Below, piece by piece: positions 18,201 to 25,770 of a stretch of 43,091 nt of DNA (positions within the stretch are counted from its first letter, which is position 1; every line of letters starts with the position of its first letter). The notes below the pieces were generated by a model. It had not been told where the DNA came from, did not search any database, and saw only the letters and a program-made list of their open reading frames with translations. Source of the DNA: Microcaldota archaeon (GTDB lineage Archaea > Micrarchaeota > Micrarchaeia > Anstonellales > Anstonellaceae); assembly GCA_021813025.1 (NCBI GenBank), contig JAKAME010000003.1:1-43091 (forward strand). Direction: 5' to 3'. The position numbers and the translations under genes are program-made.

Positions 18201-19666
18201 TTGCCAGCCGTTTCCGGCGGCTCGCCTTCGGGGTGGCGGATTTCGCAGTTTTGGGCGATGGCGTATTTGAGCTTGAAATCAAAGAAGGCCTTGGCGGCAG
18301 CCGGCGAGTTTGAGGCTATCTGGCCCTTTACCGCCAGCAGCTCGCTCTGCGCGCGCTGGATGGAGGAGATGGCGTCCGGGCCGAGGATAATGGCGGAATG
18401 GCGCAGGACTTCTTCCTTCAGTTTTGCCTTGGCCTCAGCCACGTCGGCTTGCGCCTGCAGCTTGTTGGTCTTGGCCTTGTCTGCGATTGCTTTCTTTTTG
18501 TCCAAGTCATCGGAGAGCGAGCGGATGATGGCGAGAGGGCCGGCCGCGTCCGGCAGGGAGGAATCGCCCCCTCTTTTCTGGGCCGCCGACTCCACGGCCA
18601 GGCGCGCCTCCACTATGCTCTTGAGAGTCTCGAAAGAGTAGGCTTGGGGGCTGATGGAAGGGGCGAAGACCTCCTCGGCTACAACCATGTGGGCGTCAAT
18701 CTGGTCGCAGAGGAGCCTGCGGCCCTCCTCGCTGCCCATCATGCGGGAATCGTAGTATAGAGAGAGCGAGTAAGGCGCGCCCAGCTTGTTGCCTGTGTAC
18801 TCGCCGTTCTGCCAGCCCAGCTCGATGTTCTCGCTGCGCACCTTCTCTGCCGCTTTTTTCCAGTCTTTTTTGTATTCGCTGGGAGTGATGGAGGCGCCGG
18901 AATCGTCGGCAAAGCCGATGACGCGTCCGCCCTTGGCGTTCACGCCCAGGTTGCCTGCGAGAAGGCTTTTTTGCGCGCCGTCGAGGCCGGCTTTCACGCC
19001 TGCCAGCTCCGGGCCGTCGGAGGCTTTGCTGAAGGCGTTGCCCTCGAAAAACTCCTTGACCAGCGGGGCGGTCTTGTTGATTAGCCCGCTCTCGCCCTTG
19101 AGGCCTTCCGCCTTCTGCTCCATGAAGAGCGTGAGCCCGTCGGTGAGGATGCGGATGGACTGCTCGTCATCCACCACCGCCCATGCCGCCTGGGGAAAGA
19201 GCGCGGGCAGGATTCTGTGCAGCACGTCCGCCGACTCGTCCAGCTGGACCTGGTGCTCGTTGGTGAGCTGGTAGGTTGTGGCTATGGTGCGGGAAAACCA
19301 CAGCGGCTGGGCGCGCTGGCTTATGTCAAGCTGGCCGGCCGCGTCATAGCGGAAGATGTCGAAGTAGACTGGCTGGTTGGCGGGCTCGCCTTTGGCGTTG
19401 GTGTAGGCGGTGCCCTCTGAGTCCTGGCTGAAGAGGGGGCTGCTCTCGAATGGCTTTGGGTCTTTTTTCTTCTGGCCTTCCGGGATGGTTGCCGGCACGG
19501 TCCTGTGCTGGTCGACAAGAATGCCGCCGCCCCGCTTGAGCGACTCGATCTGCGCGCGCTGGTCATCAATCTGCTGCTTGGTGTTGTTGGCAGCTTCAAT
19601 CGCCTGGGAGGAAACCCTCTTTTCCTGGGTTTTCTGGGCTGGAGGCATAGCGACGACCGTTACCAC
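15206..19666 (-). CDS. Giant protein with beta-barrel-like domain and Thr/Pro/Lys tail
   Basis: 1486 residues from GTG 19666; ATG at residue 7 (19648) is the other candidate. No family recognised. The order is: polar coiled N-terminus; helical region including a long coiled coil near 390-430 (DKKKAIADKAKTNKLQAQADVA); mixed middle; then about 1147-1339 with some ten amphipathic strands (IRVDWRF, GVDLDIVGSIFI, FGASLSANATA, TQFSVEAGYAG, RLGASVDYMF, FGVRLQFTYVFGG) like a bacterial outer-membrane barrel. The last 147 residues are a Thr/Pro then Lys/Pro/Glu low-complexity tail. No signal peptide is visible. It follows the eight-repeat gene by 93 bp and leads the 1159-711-721-590 series. Confidence 0.75.
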   Translation of the reverse strand: MVTVVAMPPAQKTQEKRVSSQAIEAANNTKQQIDDQRAQIESLKRGGGILVDQHRTVPATIPEGQKKKDPKPFESSPLFSQDSEGTAYTNAKGEPANQPVYFDIFRYDAAGQLDISQRAQPLWFSRTIATTYQLTNEHQVQLDESADVLHRILPALFPQAAWAVVDDEQSIRILTDGLTLFMEQKAEGLKGESGLINKTAPLVKEFFEGNAFSKASDGPELAGVKAGLDGAQKSLLAGNLGVNAKGGRVIGFADDSGASITPSEYKKDWKKAAEKVRSENIELGWQNGEYTGNKLGAPYSLSLYYDSRMMGSEEGRRLLCDQIDAHMVVAEEVFAPSISPQAYSFETLKSIVEARLAVESAAQKRGGDSSLPDAAGPLAIIRSLSDDLDKKKAIADKAKTNKLQAQADVAEAKAKLKEEVLRHSAIILGPDAISSIQRAQSELLAVKGQIASNSPAAAKAFFDFKLKYAIAQNCEIRHPEGEPPETAGKAYGGEGWIAVQNVAGYLAFNLAMDYTGRGTVFVPSNRPVLNVEHNVDASQSRPKMGVGTKPDGTPYELDEGYARVFWHVIVRSDSACKEYGPAFSKRLAELAMQANSVWNAPTGRFEPIDNITVQPDVKVVDRGDGTHEYIVEIRNPYEVKTHDEVKELRKAIRIPDMIGPGGKPLVVYEMKAWLPLAEFETHNRILPQPSPFRLGLMAGLTSVPTYGYTKNILKGGGDANSGKEGLFGQRNESAGGYVDMFSNLGYSPLSDYVNARRATYWSDRQYNAYRFAGSGLLNQPMFDAFGAKTVGGSNYLAGFDLATLQNIHDQNKDSIVKALFTPGLADQLPQDPVLKDKPYDFLDSISKIREFDPLGAIITERQLWKGWLIQARNLIDPADAKTLALLDDKIDEARGFTISKPANEIYPTIVRGVAAWGVTMDMLAGIGESARQHGITAIFSFNPQNRLMVTFCPALGDVAGLGQSIYNPNFPLTTKLVNASMFVINEQFNLYKYEGDRSIFNMDFVAEVGLFWTRNPYDYKYNSEVWNAWTPLATQWSAPVGQKNAQTINAAAKALKDKLLANDKAGRDIADLIITYSDPYNPNADATSATGNCANALRLMSEHLSTQMYSGGQGSGTFLESGMYGNGLGTYQSIDSLFIGGRNIMPFGNIRVDWRFKEKDTRLLGLFPNGTGVDLDIVGSIFIPSAPYTAAFELFNKDRAVSYAINDMPQITRNWIPPIPFRLMASRTVPILADLAGDFGASLSANATAVQLSEATLFARLYSGSVLPGTNTQFSVEAGYAGTGMGTLNPTLRTQLQTYTPIGPNARLGASVDYMFSKLDWGQVSNFGVRLQFTYVFGGPYETKTPSGETRTYLPNTDTRYSPLQWEKFGDPNAARQKYLDLDKARVEQNPAPSPKPIEPMKTETPGTTTPTSIKTTIGTETPTTGTPDAGEVTPKKATPKKVTPPPAKTEPKKEAPQKQAPKKEEEEPEEAVPLEPEEKKGPAKK

Positions 19667-19759
19667 TGATTCGTGAGAGCTTAAAAGTCTTCAGCAAAAC
19701 CTCCGCGCAGGCTGGCGGGATTGCGCTCTACGGGGTTTTCTGCCCCGAATTTTGAGGGC

Positions 19760-21076
19760 CTATTTCACAAGCAGGCGGAACGCCGCGCCGGCCTTTTCGC
19801 CGCTGTCCCCGGCGATTTTGACGAAGCGGACCGGGTCCTGCGCGAAGAGCTGGTTTGTGCGCGGCTGGCAGAGGGCGTCGAAGGCGTCCCACGCATACCC
19901 GCCGCTGGCTTGGGCGATTTTCACGCACGCGTCGATGTTGCTGGCGAAGAGCTGCCTTGTGCCGGTATGGGAGAGGCTGTTGAAGGCCAGATAGGCGTAT
20001 ATGCCGCTTGCCTGCGAGATTTTCACGAAGGCGTCGATGTTCTGGGCGACGAACTCGGGGCTGAAGTTGGAGAGGGCGTAGAATGCGTCTGGGGCGTAGT
20101 GGCCGGTCGCCTGGGCGATTTTCACGCACGCGTCGGCGTTTTGGGCGAAAAGTTCCGGAACCGCGATGTTGATGGCGCGGAAGGTTTCGTGGGCATACTC
20201 GCCGCTCGCCTGCGAGATTTTCACGCACGCGTCTGGGTTCTGGACTATGAGCTTTGCGACGCTGGGGCGGGCGATGTCACCGAAGGTGAGATAGACGTTT
20301 CCGCCCGATGCGTGGGCTATTTTCACGAACGCGTCCACTACCTGCCAGGGGTTCTGGGCAAGGAGCTCGGAGAGGCAGGGGTCGGAGAGGGTGTTGAAGG
20401 CCAGATAGGCGTACTGGCCGGTAGCCTGGGAAAGCTTCACGCACCCGTCAAGGGTCTGGATGAGGAAGCGCGAGTCGAGGTTGGAGAGGGAAGAGAAGGC
20501 CCAGGAAGTGCCGCTGCCGCTTGCCTGCGAGATTTTCACGAACGCATCGAGGCTTTGGATGAAGAGCTTCTTGATTTCCTGCGTGTGGAGCGGGCGGAGG
20601 GCCCAGTAGGGATGATGCTCTCCCATGGCAGCCGTGATTTTGCCGACTGCGTCGCCTATGCGCCCGACATATGCGGGCGCGTCGCCCGACGCGAGAATTA
20701 TCTGGGCCATCTCGTCGGTGCAGAAGCCGCGGATTGTGACCGCGTTCACGTCGTGCTTTATCTTGCGGATGGTGAGGCGCATGTCCTCGGTCGCGGCGCT
20801 GTCTGGAAGAGAGGTCGGACTCGCTTCCGCAGTATTCTGCCCGTCCGGCAGGGTGGCTGGTTTCGTTCCGGCCGGGCTCGGCTGTTCCGGCATGGCCGGC
20901 GGCTTCGTCATGGTCGAGTCCTGCTGCGTTGCCGGAACATCTGATTTGGCTCCTGTCTCGTTCTGCCGCCCGGGCTGTGAATATGAGCGTACAATCGGAA
21001 TCTTGTCCTGCGCTTTGAGAAGGGAGATGCCTTCGGCGATGGGGGTGAAGAGCTGGGCTATGGACGAGACCGCCAC
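19760..21076 (-). CDS. Eight-repeat helical protein with N-terminal hydrophobic segment
   Basis: 438 residues from GTG 21076. From about 167 to the C-terminus there are eight tandem units of about 34 residues. The consensus is L-F-A-QN-x-DA(F/C)VKI(S/A)QA(S/T)G-x-YA-x-x-AF-x-x-LS. This predicts two helices per unit, a HEAT- or TPR-like solenoid, but no named family is recognised. DNA repeats are also near-identical, so the array expanded recently. Residues 35-95 are a Pro/Thr/Ser linker. The frame stays open upstream to a TAG and would add W-L-K-S-F-K-P-K-E-T and a longer hydrophobic stretch (AVSYFVAVSSIAQLF) if a non-ATG start is used, giving a membrane anchor. First gene of the large array. 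Confidence 0.75.
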   Translation of the reverse strand: MAVSSIAQLFTPIAEGISLLKAQDKIPIVRSYSQPGRQNETGAKSDVPATQQDSTMTKPPAMPEQPSPAGTKPATLPDGQNTAEASPTSLPDSAATEDMRLTIRKIKHDVNAVTIRGFCTDEMAQIILASGDAPAYVGRIGDAVGKITAAMGEHHPYWALRPLHTQEIKKLFIQSLDAFVKISQASGSGTSWAFSSLSNLDSRFLIQTLDGCVKLSQATGQYAYLAFNTLSDPCLSELLAQNPWQVVDAFVKIAHASGGNVYLTFGDIARPSVAKLIVQNPDACVKISQASGEYAHETFRAINIAVPELFAQNADACVKIAQATGHYAPDAFYALSNFSPEFVAQNIDAFVKISQASGIYAYLAFNSLSHTGTRQLFASNIDACVKIAQASGGYAWDAFDALCQPRTNQLFAQDPVRFVKIAGDSGEKAGAAFRLLVK

Positions 21077-21155
21077 AAAATAGGAGACTGCACGAATGGT
21101 GCGGAACTTGCTGAATGTCTCCTTTGGTTTGAAAGATTTCAGCCAATCACCTATA

Positions 21156-21208
21156 GCTCGCTAGACGAGCGAGTTAGTAATTTTATATGGATATTGTGGT
21201 ATAAAAAG
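21156..21208 (-). promoter_or_regulatory. Promoter region and hairpin upstream of the large minus-strand array
   Basis: Minus-strand CTTTTTATAC (21199-21208) is a good archaeal TATA box. Downstream of it an inverted repeat CTCGCT/AGCGAG (21158-21174) could be a leader hairpin or operator, followed by GGTGAT as a ribosome site. The distance to the GTG at 21076 supports either a long leader or an upstream non-ATG start. Confidence 0.4.
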
Positions 21209-21244
21209 CTATGTGATGGGAAGCGCACAGGCTGGCGCGGGGGT

Positions 21245-22543
21245 TTATGGGCCGCCAGCCCCCCTCTTGCCTGCTTTTTTCGCTCCTGATTTTGCGGCCC
21301 CCTTCTTCCCCCACTTTTGCAGCATCTCCACTCCGGGCAATTTCTCTCCGGACAGGTATTCAATCAGCGCCTTGCCTGAAAGCGAGACATAGCCCAAGTT
21401 GGAGCGCTCTATTCTGAATTTGTCGAGGGCAGATAGGGTGTGCCCGCCACCCAAGAGAGAGAAGCCCCCTGAGGAGGCGATTGCCTCCAGCACGGAGCGC
21501 GTTCCGTTCGCAAACTCGTCCTTTTCATACACCCCCATCGGCCCGTTCATCACAATCGAGCCTGCGGAGCGGATGAGGGAGGAGAAATGCCGCGAAGTGG
21601 CCGGCCCGATGTCCATGATGAGATATGGGGACGGAAGCCGCCCGGCATCAAGCATGGATGGGGCGCCATCCGCATCAACCACCACATCAATTGGCAGGAC
21701 AATCTTGCCAGAATGCTTGAGCAACAGCTCTTTGGCCTCGTCCAGTTTGGCCAGCGCCTCCTTTTTTGCCAAAAACTCCTTCGTCTGCCCCAATTCGCGG
21801 CCTGAGGCCAGCAGCATGAGGCTGCCCAGCAGCCCGCCGCAGAGGGCATAGTCAAGCTTTTTCGCCTCAAGCCATGCCTTGAGGATTGGCAGGGAGTCGT
21901 CCGGTTTTGCGCCCCCAAGAACAAAAACTACGGGGCGCTTCGGGCGGCTGAATTTGCCCAATGCCTCCAGCTCCTGCTCCATCACCCGGCCCGCGAGGCA
22001 GGGGACTTTTGAAAATCCCACCACCGATGCGTGCGCGCGGTGCGCGCAGGAGAAGGCGTCCAGAACAAAGACGTCGCAGAATGGGGAGAGATTTTTCACC
22101 AGCTCGCTTTTTCCCCCGTTTTTCTCGAATTTTGTTTCGTCGTCCAGATAGCGGACGTTTTGCAGAAGGACGACCTCGCCGTTTTTGAGCGAGCGAATGG
22201 CCGTCTTCGCATTTTCCCCGCACACGTCATCCACAAAACGAATGTGAGGGGCTTTTTTTCCTTCCGCGCGCGCCAGCTTCGCGGCTTCCCCCTCCAGCAG
22301 TTTGGCGTGCGGCGCAAGCGAGGTGAAATCCTCATCCCCTTTCCTTCCCTGATGGGCCAGAAGCACGGTTTTCGCCCCCATTGAGGCCAAATCAAGGACC
22401 GTTCGCGCATGCGCGCTGATGCGGGGCGAGAGCTGGGGCTGTTTCTTCCCATCGAGCGGGCAGTTGAGGTCGATGCGGCAGAAAACGGCGCGCCCCGAAA
22501 GGGACAGGTCATCCAAAGTCAGGAACTGGCGGCCTGCGGCCAT
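21245..22543 (-). CDS. pgk: Phosphoglycerate kinase, archaeal type
   Basis: 432 residues. It interconverts 1,3-bisphosphoglycerate plus ADP with 3-phosphoglycerate plus ATP in the cytoplasm. Archaeal-type motifs are in order: CRIDLNCPLD (substrate), LAHQGRKGDEDFTS, LLQNVRYLDDET, DAFSCAHRAHASVVGF, LGGAKPDDSL, NGPMGVYE, and the nucleotide-site GGGHT. The last 20 residues are a Lys/Gly/Ala extension. ATG 22543 is chosen because GGAGG lies 7 nt upstream; TTG 22546 is in frame but unlikely. The ribosome site begins 5 nt after the stop of tnpB, so the two are probably on one transcript. GAPDH, the preceding enzyme of the pathway, is divergent 1.3 kb away. Confidence 0.95.
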   Translation of the reverse strand: MAAGRQFLTLDDLSLSGRAVFCRIDLNCPLDGKKQPQLSPRISAHARTVLDLASMGAKTVLLAHQGRKGDEDFTSLAPHAKLLEGEAAKLARAEGKKAPHIRFVDDVCGENAKTAIRSLKNGEVVLLQNVRYLDDETKFEKNGGKSELVKNLSPFCDVFVLDAFSCAHRAHASVVGFSKVPCLAGRVMEQELEALGKFSRPKRPVVFVLGGAKPDDSLPILKAWLEAKKLDYALCGGLLGSLMLLASGRELGQTKEFLAKKEALAKLDEAKELLLKHSGKIVLPIDVVVDADGAPSMLDAGRLPSPYLIMDIGPATSRHFSSLIRSAGSIVMNGPMGVYEKDEFANGTRSVLEAIASSGGFSLLGGGHTLSALDKFRIERSNLGYVSLSGKALIEYLSGEKLPGVEMLQKWGKKGAAKSGAKKAGKRGAGGP

Positions 22544-22560
22544 CAAAACGCCTCCGTGAA

Positions 22561-23694
22561 CTACCGTGCCCTGAAGGGTGCGGCTTCCTGCTTCAAAGAC
22601 GGAGCTATCGCTTCATCTCCACAGGCGTTACTTCCGGCCATTCCGGCCGTAGCTCGTGTGAGTATGTTGATGGCCGCATTAACATCCCGGTCCAGCACCA
22701 GCCCGCAGGAAGAGCACTGGTGAATCCGCTCCCGCAGGCTTTTGCTGACGATGGAATGGCAGCCGCTGCATTCTTGGCTTGTATATTTCGGGTCCACAAA
22801 CACAATCTCTGAACCGGCACTTTCAGCCTTATAACAGAGCATGTTGGTGAGCATTCCCCAAGAGGCGTCATGGATGCCTTTACCATGGCCTTTCTGGGCC
22901 ATTTCATCTATCCTCAAATCTTCCATGACAATCTTGGAGTAGTTGGACAGGAGCCAGTTGGCGCTCTTGTGCAGATAGTCCTTGCGGGCATCGGCCATCT
23001 TCTCGTGCACCAACGCCACATTCTTTGCAGCTTTTTGCCGATTATGGCTTCCTTTGTGCTTGCGTGATAATAGCCTCTGGGCAGCCGCCAGCTTCTGCTC
23101 AAGCGCTCGGAAATGGTGGGGGTTTTGGATGATTTTGCCGTCAGATAGCGTGGCTAGACGATTCAACCCCAAATCCAATCCCACGGCCGGTCCCTTATTG
23201 GTCTTCGGAGTTTGAAGCTCCTGCTCGACGGTGAAGATTGCATGCCACTTTCCAGACGCCTCCCGTTTCAGGGTCAGGGTCTTGATTTTGCCTTTGATTG
23301 CCCTGTGTTGAACAATAGATATTTCACCAAATTGGGAGACTTGGAGCTTTTCGTCAAGAGAGAAGCCTGATTGGGGATAGTAAATGCTTCTCATCCGCTC
23401 AAAGGACTTGAACCTTGGGAAACCCCATTTCTGACCTCTATTTTTGGCCCTGACTTTGACTTGAAGGGCGCGATGCAGGCGATGGGCGATGGCTTGGGCG
23501 GATTGAGAGTATAAGCCGCTGTCCTTGACCATGAGCTGAAGCTCTCTTTGTGAGTAGAACCTGCCTTCTTCACCATACCGCTTTTTGGTCTTCTCTAAAA
23601 GCGTATTCCACAGCTTTTTCTCTGTCCAAAGGTGATGTTCAAGCTCATTCTGCTGAGTCTTGGAGGGATAAAGGCGGAAGGCGTAGGCTCGCAT
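22561..23694 (-). CDS. tnpB: TnpB, RNA-guided nuclease of IS200/IS605 type
   Basis: 377 residues from ATG 23694 (MRAYAFRLYPS, the usual TnpB opening), a full length for the family. RuvC-type catalytic residues are all present: Asp174 in GLDLGLNRLATLS, Glu258 in IVMEDLRID, and Asp337 in LDRDVNAAINI. The zinc ribbon has Cys309-x2-Cys312 and Cys327-x2-Cys330. TnpB enzymes cut DNA guided by an RNA made from the element's right end. No tnpA lies in the window. The stop is 17 bp from the PGK ATG, so a right end or guide RNA must lie inside tnpB or pgk, or be lost. The upstream in-frame extension to 23823 runs into the GAPDH promoter and is not used. Confidence 0.92.
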   Translation of the reverse strand: MRAYAFRLYPSKTQQNELEHHLWTEKKLWNTLLEKTKKRYGEEGRFYSQRELQLMVKDSGLYSQSAQAIAHRLHRALQVKVRAKNRGQKWGFPRFKSFERMRSIYYPQSGFSLDEKLQVSQFGEISIVQHRAIKGKIKTLTLKREASGKWHAIFTVEQELQTPKTNKGPAVGLDLGLNRLATLSDGKIIQNPHHFRALEQKLAAAQRLLSRKHKGSHNRQKAAKNVALVHEKMADARKDYLHKSANWLLSNYSKIVMEDLRIDEMAQKGHGKGIHDASWGMLTNMLCYKAESAGSEIVFVDPKYTSQECSGCHSIVSKSLRERIHQCSSCGLVLDRDVNAAINILTRATAGMAGSNACGDEAIAPSLKQEAAPFRAR

Positions 23695-23775
23695 AGAGGA
23701 GATATGACCTACTTTTTGTATATGGATTTGGAGAGGGTAGGTTTCCGGTGCTTTGGAATAACTCCCCGCTCGCAG

Positions 23776-23786
23776 GTTTATTAAAT
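23776..23786 (+). promoter_or_regulatory. TATA box of the GAPDH gene
   Basis: GTTTATTAAAT lies about 60 bp before the GAPDH ATG, leaving a leader of about 35 nt that carries GAGGTGA six bases before the start. Confidence 0.5.
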
Positions 23787-23840
23787 CCGCTCCGAGTAAG
23801 CCGCGAAGAGGGAAGCCGCCCATACTGCGAGGTGAATTTC

Positions 23841-24845
23841 ATGAAGGTTGCAATCAACGGATTCGGCCGCATCGGGCGCATGGTGCTGCGCTCCGCGCTG
23901 GCACGAAAAGTTGCCGGAAAGAAATTCGACCTCGTGGCCATCAACGACCCCGGCGGGCCCGCGCAGGCGGCCCATCTTTTCAAGTATGATTCGGTACACG
24001 GCGTCTGGCCCGGAGTTGTGAAGGCCGGCGCGGATTTTATCTCGGTTGACGGGCAGAAGTTCGTTGTGCTTGGAGAGCGCGAGCCTGAGAAGCTGCCCTG
24101 GAAACGCTTGGGGGTGGAAACCGTGCTGGAATGCACCGGCGCCTTCACCGACAGGGAGGGCTGCTCAAGGCATCTGGCTGCCGGGGCGCAGAAAATCCTG
24201 CTCTCGGCCCCTGCCAAAAAGGGCGGGGCTGACGTCAGCATAGTGCCGGGCGTGAACGAGAGGGCGTATGACAGAAAGAAGCACGCCATCATTTCCATGG
24301 GCTCGTGCACCACCAACTGCCTTGCGCCCGTGGCCAAGACTTTGAACGACAATTTCGGCATAGTGGAGGGCTTCATGACCACATGCCATGCCTATACGAA
24401 TGACCAGAGGGTGCTTGACGTCGGGCACAAGGACCCGAGGCGTGCGCGCGCGGCCGCGCTCAACATCATTCCCACAACCACGGGGGCCGCGAAAGCGATT
24501 GGCGAGGTGCTGCCCGAGCTGAAGGGCAAGCTGGACGGCCTGTCGCTTCGCGTGCCGATTCCCTGCGGCTCGATAAATGATTTGTCTGTGCTGCTCCAAA
24601 AGCCTGCAAGTAAGGAGGAAGTCAACGCGGTGCTCAAGAAAACTGCTGACGGGCCGATGAAGGGCATCATGCAATACACTGAGGAGCCGCTGGTGAGTTC
24701 TGATATTGTGGACAATCCTCATTCGGCAATAGTGGACGGCTTGAGCACGGTCGTGGTCGGCAAATCCGTCAAGGTGCTGTCATGGTATGACAACGAGTGG
24801 GGCTTCTCTAACAGAATGGTGGACATGGTGGCAAGAATATTGTAG
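23841..24845 (+). CDS. gap: Glyceraldehyde-3-phosphate dehydrogenase, bacterial class I type
   Basis: 334 residues, the standard class I length. It oxidises glyceraldehyde 3-phosphate to 1,3-bisphosphoglycerate with NAD(P). The N-terminal Rossmann motif is INGFGRIGR (5-13). The catalytic Cys156 lies in GSCTTNC and the catalytic His183 in TTCHAYTN. The C-terminal WYDNEWGFSNRM is typical. Most archaea use a distinct class II enzyme, so this copy is of bacterial descent. ATG 23841 is set by GAGGTGA six bases upstream and by homology (MKVAINGFGR). It is divergent from tnpB and pgk. Confidence 0.96.
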   Translation: MKVAINGFGRIGRMVLRSALARKVAGKKFDLVAINDPGGPAQAAHLFKYDSVHGVWPGVVKAGADFISVDGQKFVVLGEREPEKLPWKRLGVETVLECTGAFTDREGCSRHLAAGAQKILLSAPAKKGGADVSIVPGVNERAYDRKKHAIISMGSCTTNCLAPVAKTLNDNFGIVEGFMTTCHAYTNDQRVLDVGHKDPRRARAAALNIIPTTTGAAKAIGEVLPELKGKLDGLSLRVPIPCGSINDLSVLLQKPASKEEVNAVLKKTADGPMKGIMQYTEEPLVSSDIVDNPHSAIVDGLSTVVVGKSVKVLSWYDNEWGFSNRMVDMVARIL

Positions 24846-25131
24846 TAAAGAAAGCCTCTCCGCTAAGGGTTGTCAAAATTAGGCCGACGCCGACTTTCGA
24901 CGACGCCGGCAAGGCGACCAGTTTTCCACCGCGCCACCTGGCGGGGCGGAACAAAAGACGGATAGGCATAGAGGATGGGAAGGGGGGATTTATAACGCTT
25001 TCTACCCATATTACCTCGATAGGACACATTTATGGCCGAGCTTAGGGCTTAAAAGAACAAGCCCCTATTATAGGCAACAAGAAAATCGGCGATAGCTGTT
25101 TTCCACTAAATAGGCTGGCGGATGAATTGAA
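24846..25131 (+). other. Intergenic region with promoter-like elements
   Basis: About 286 bp without a convincing gene. It contains GATTTATAACG (near 24988), a TTAAAAG stretch near 25050, and ACTAAATA (25105-25112) centred about 24 bp before the next ATG, which would give a leaderless transcript. GC-rich inverted segments near 24880-24945 could fold, but no RNA family is recognised. The only sizeable ORF (minus, 73 codons) has no coding character. Confidence 0.4.
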
Positions 25132-25758
25132 ATGACAGATGTTCAGGCCCTGCGGGAGGCCATGCAGTCCAAGCTCGCGCGAAAGCGCGAGATTATCGAC
25201 AAGCTCAAGGACAGCAACGCTGCCGTCGAAAAGGCCAAGCAGGAGCTGCTGGCCATACCCGAGACAGGCAGGCCGGGCCGCAACTCTCTTGAGCGGCTGG
25301 CCGAACAGGCAGACCGCATGGAATTCGCTATTGCTACATCCGCCTACACTCCTGCGCAGGAAAAGGCGCTGCTGCGAAAGATGGACGTCATCCGCCTTGA
25401 GCTTGAGCAGGCCAAGAAGGAGGCCAAGGCTTCCGGCGCGGGCGCCGAGGCGCGCGCCAAGCTTGACGCCGTGCGAAACGAGAGGCGGGCGCTGGTGGCC
25501 GAGCTGCAGGTTCTGCGCAAGGAAATAGACGCCATTTACAAGCAGCTCAAGGATTTGGACGCCCAGCGCGCGGCAGAGCGCACCGAGAGGCAGGTGCGCC
25601 GCTCTGTAGGAGATGAGAAGCGCAAGGCCCGCGAGGAGGAGCGCAAGGAGATGGAGCCTTACATGAAGGAAGTGGACCCGTTCGTCTCTTTGGAGGAAAT
25701 TGCGGAAATCAAGCGCAAGGCAGGGGAGGCGGAAGAGACGGCGGCCAAAGACGGATAG
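25132..25758 (+). CDS. Archaeal coiled-coil protein
   Basis: 208 residues, almost entirely charged coiled coil (heptads from about 5 to 60 and 75 to 190; LRKMDVIRLELEQAKKEAK, LQVLRKEIDAIYKQLKDLD), with a Glu/Lys-rich tail ending in VSLEEIAEIKRKAGEAEE. It resembles the uncharacterised archaeal coiled-coil proteins of the COG1340 type, though shorter. No catalytic motif or membrane segment. Single gene with its own TATA element, convergent with the gene at 25771-26445 (12 bp apart). Exact function unknown. Confidence 0.8.
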   Translation: MTDVQALREAMQSKLARKREIIDKLKDSNAAVEKAKQELLAIPETGRPGRNSLERLAEQADRMEFAIATSAYTPAQEKALLRKMDVIRLELEQAKKEAKASGAGAEARAKLDAVRNERRALVAELQVLRKEIDAIYKQLKDLDAQRAAERTERQVRRSVGDEKRKAREEERKEMEPYMKEVDPFVSLEEIAEIKRKAGEAEETAAKDG

Positions 25759-25770
25759 AAGCCAGTTGGA

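Noticed and set aside
19721..20944. 407-codon plus-strand ORF opposite the eight-repeat gene
   Set aside because: It shows the same periodicity only because the DNA repeats; the minus-strand reading gives the coherent helical consensus.
1..21244. Idea that the left half is bacterial DNA joined to an archaeal contig
   Set aside because: Not fully excluded. However, ribosome sites (GGTGAT/GGTGG), TATA boxes with leaderless spacing and GC content look the same on both sides, and there is no visible break between pgk and the array. Read mapping across 21,100-21,300 would settle it.
24808..25029. 73-codon minus-strand ORF in the intergenic region after GAPDH
   Set aside because: Overlaps the GAPDH 3' end, has no ribosome site and shows no protein-like pattern.
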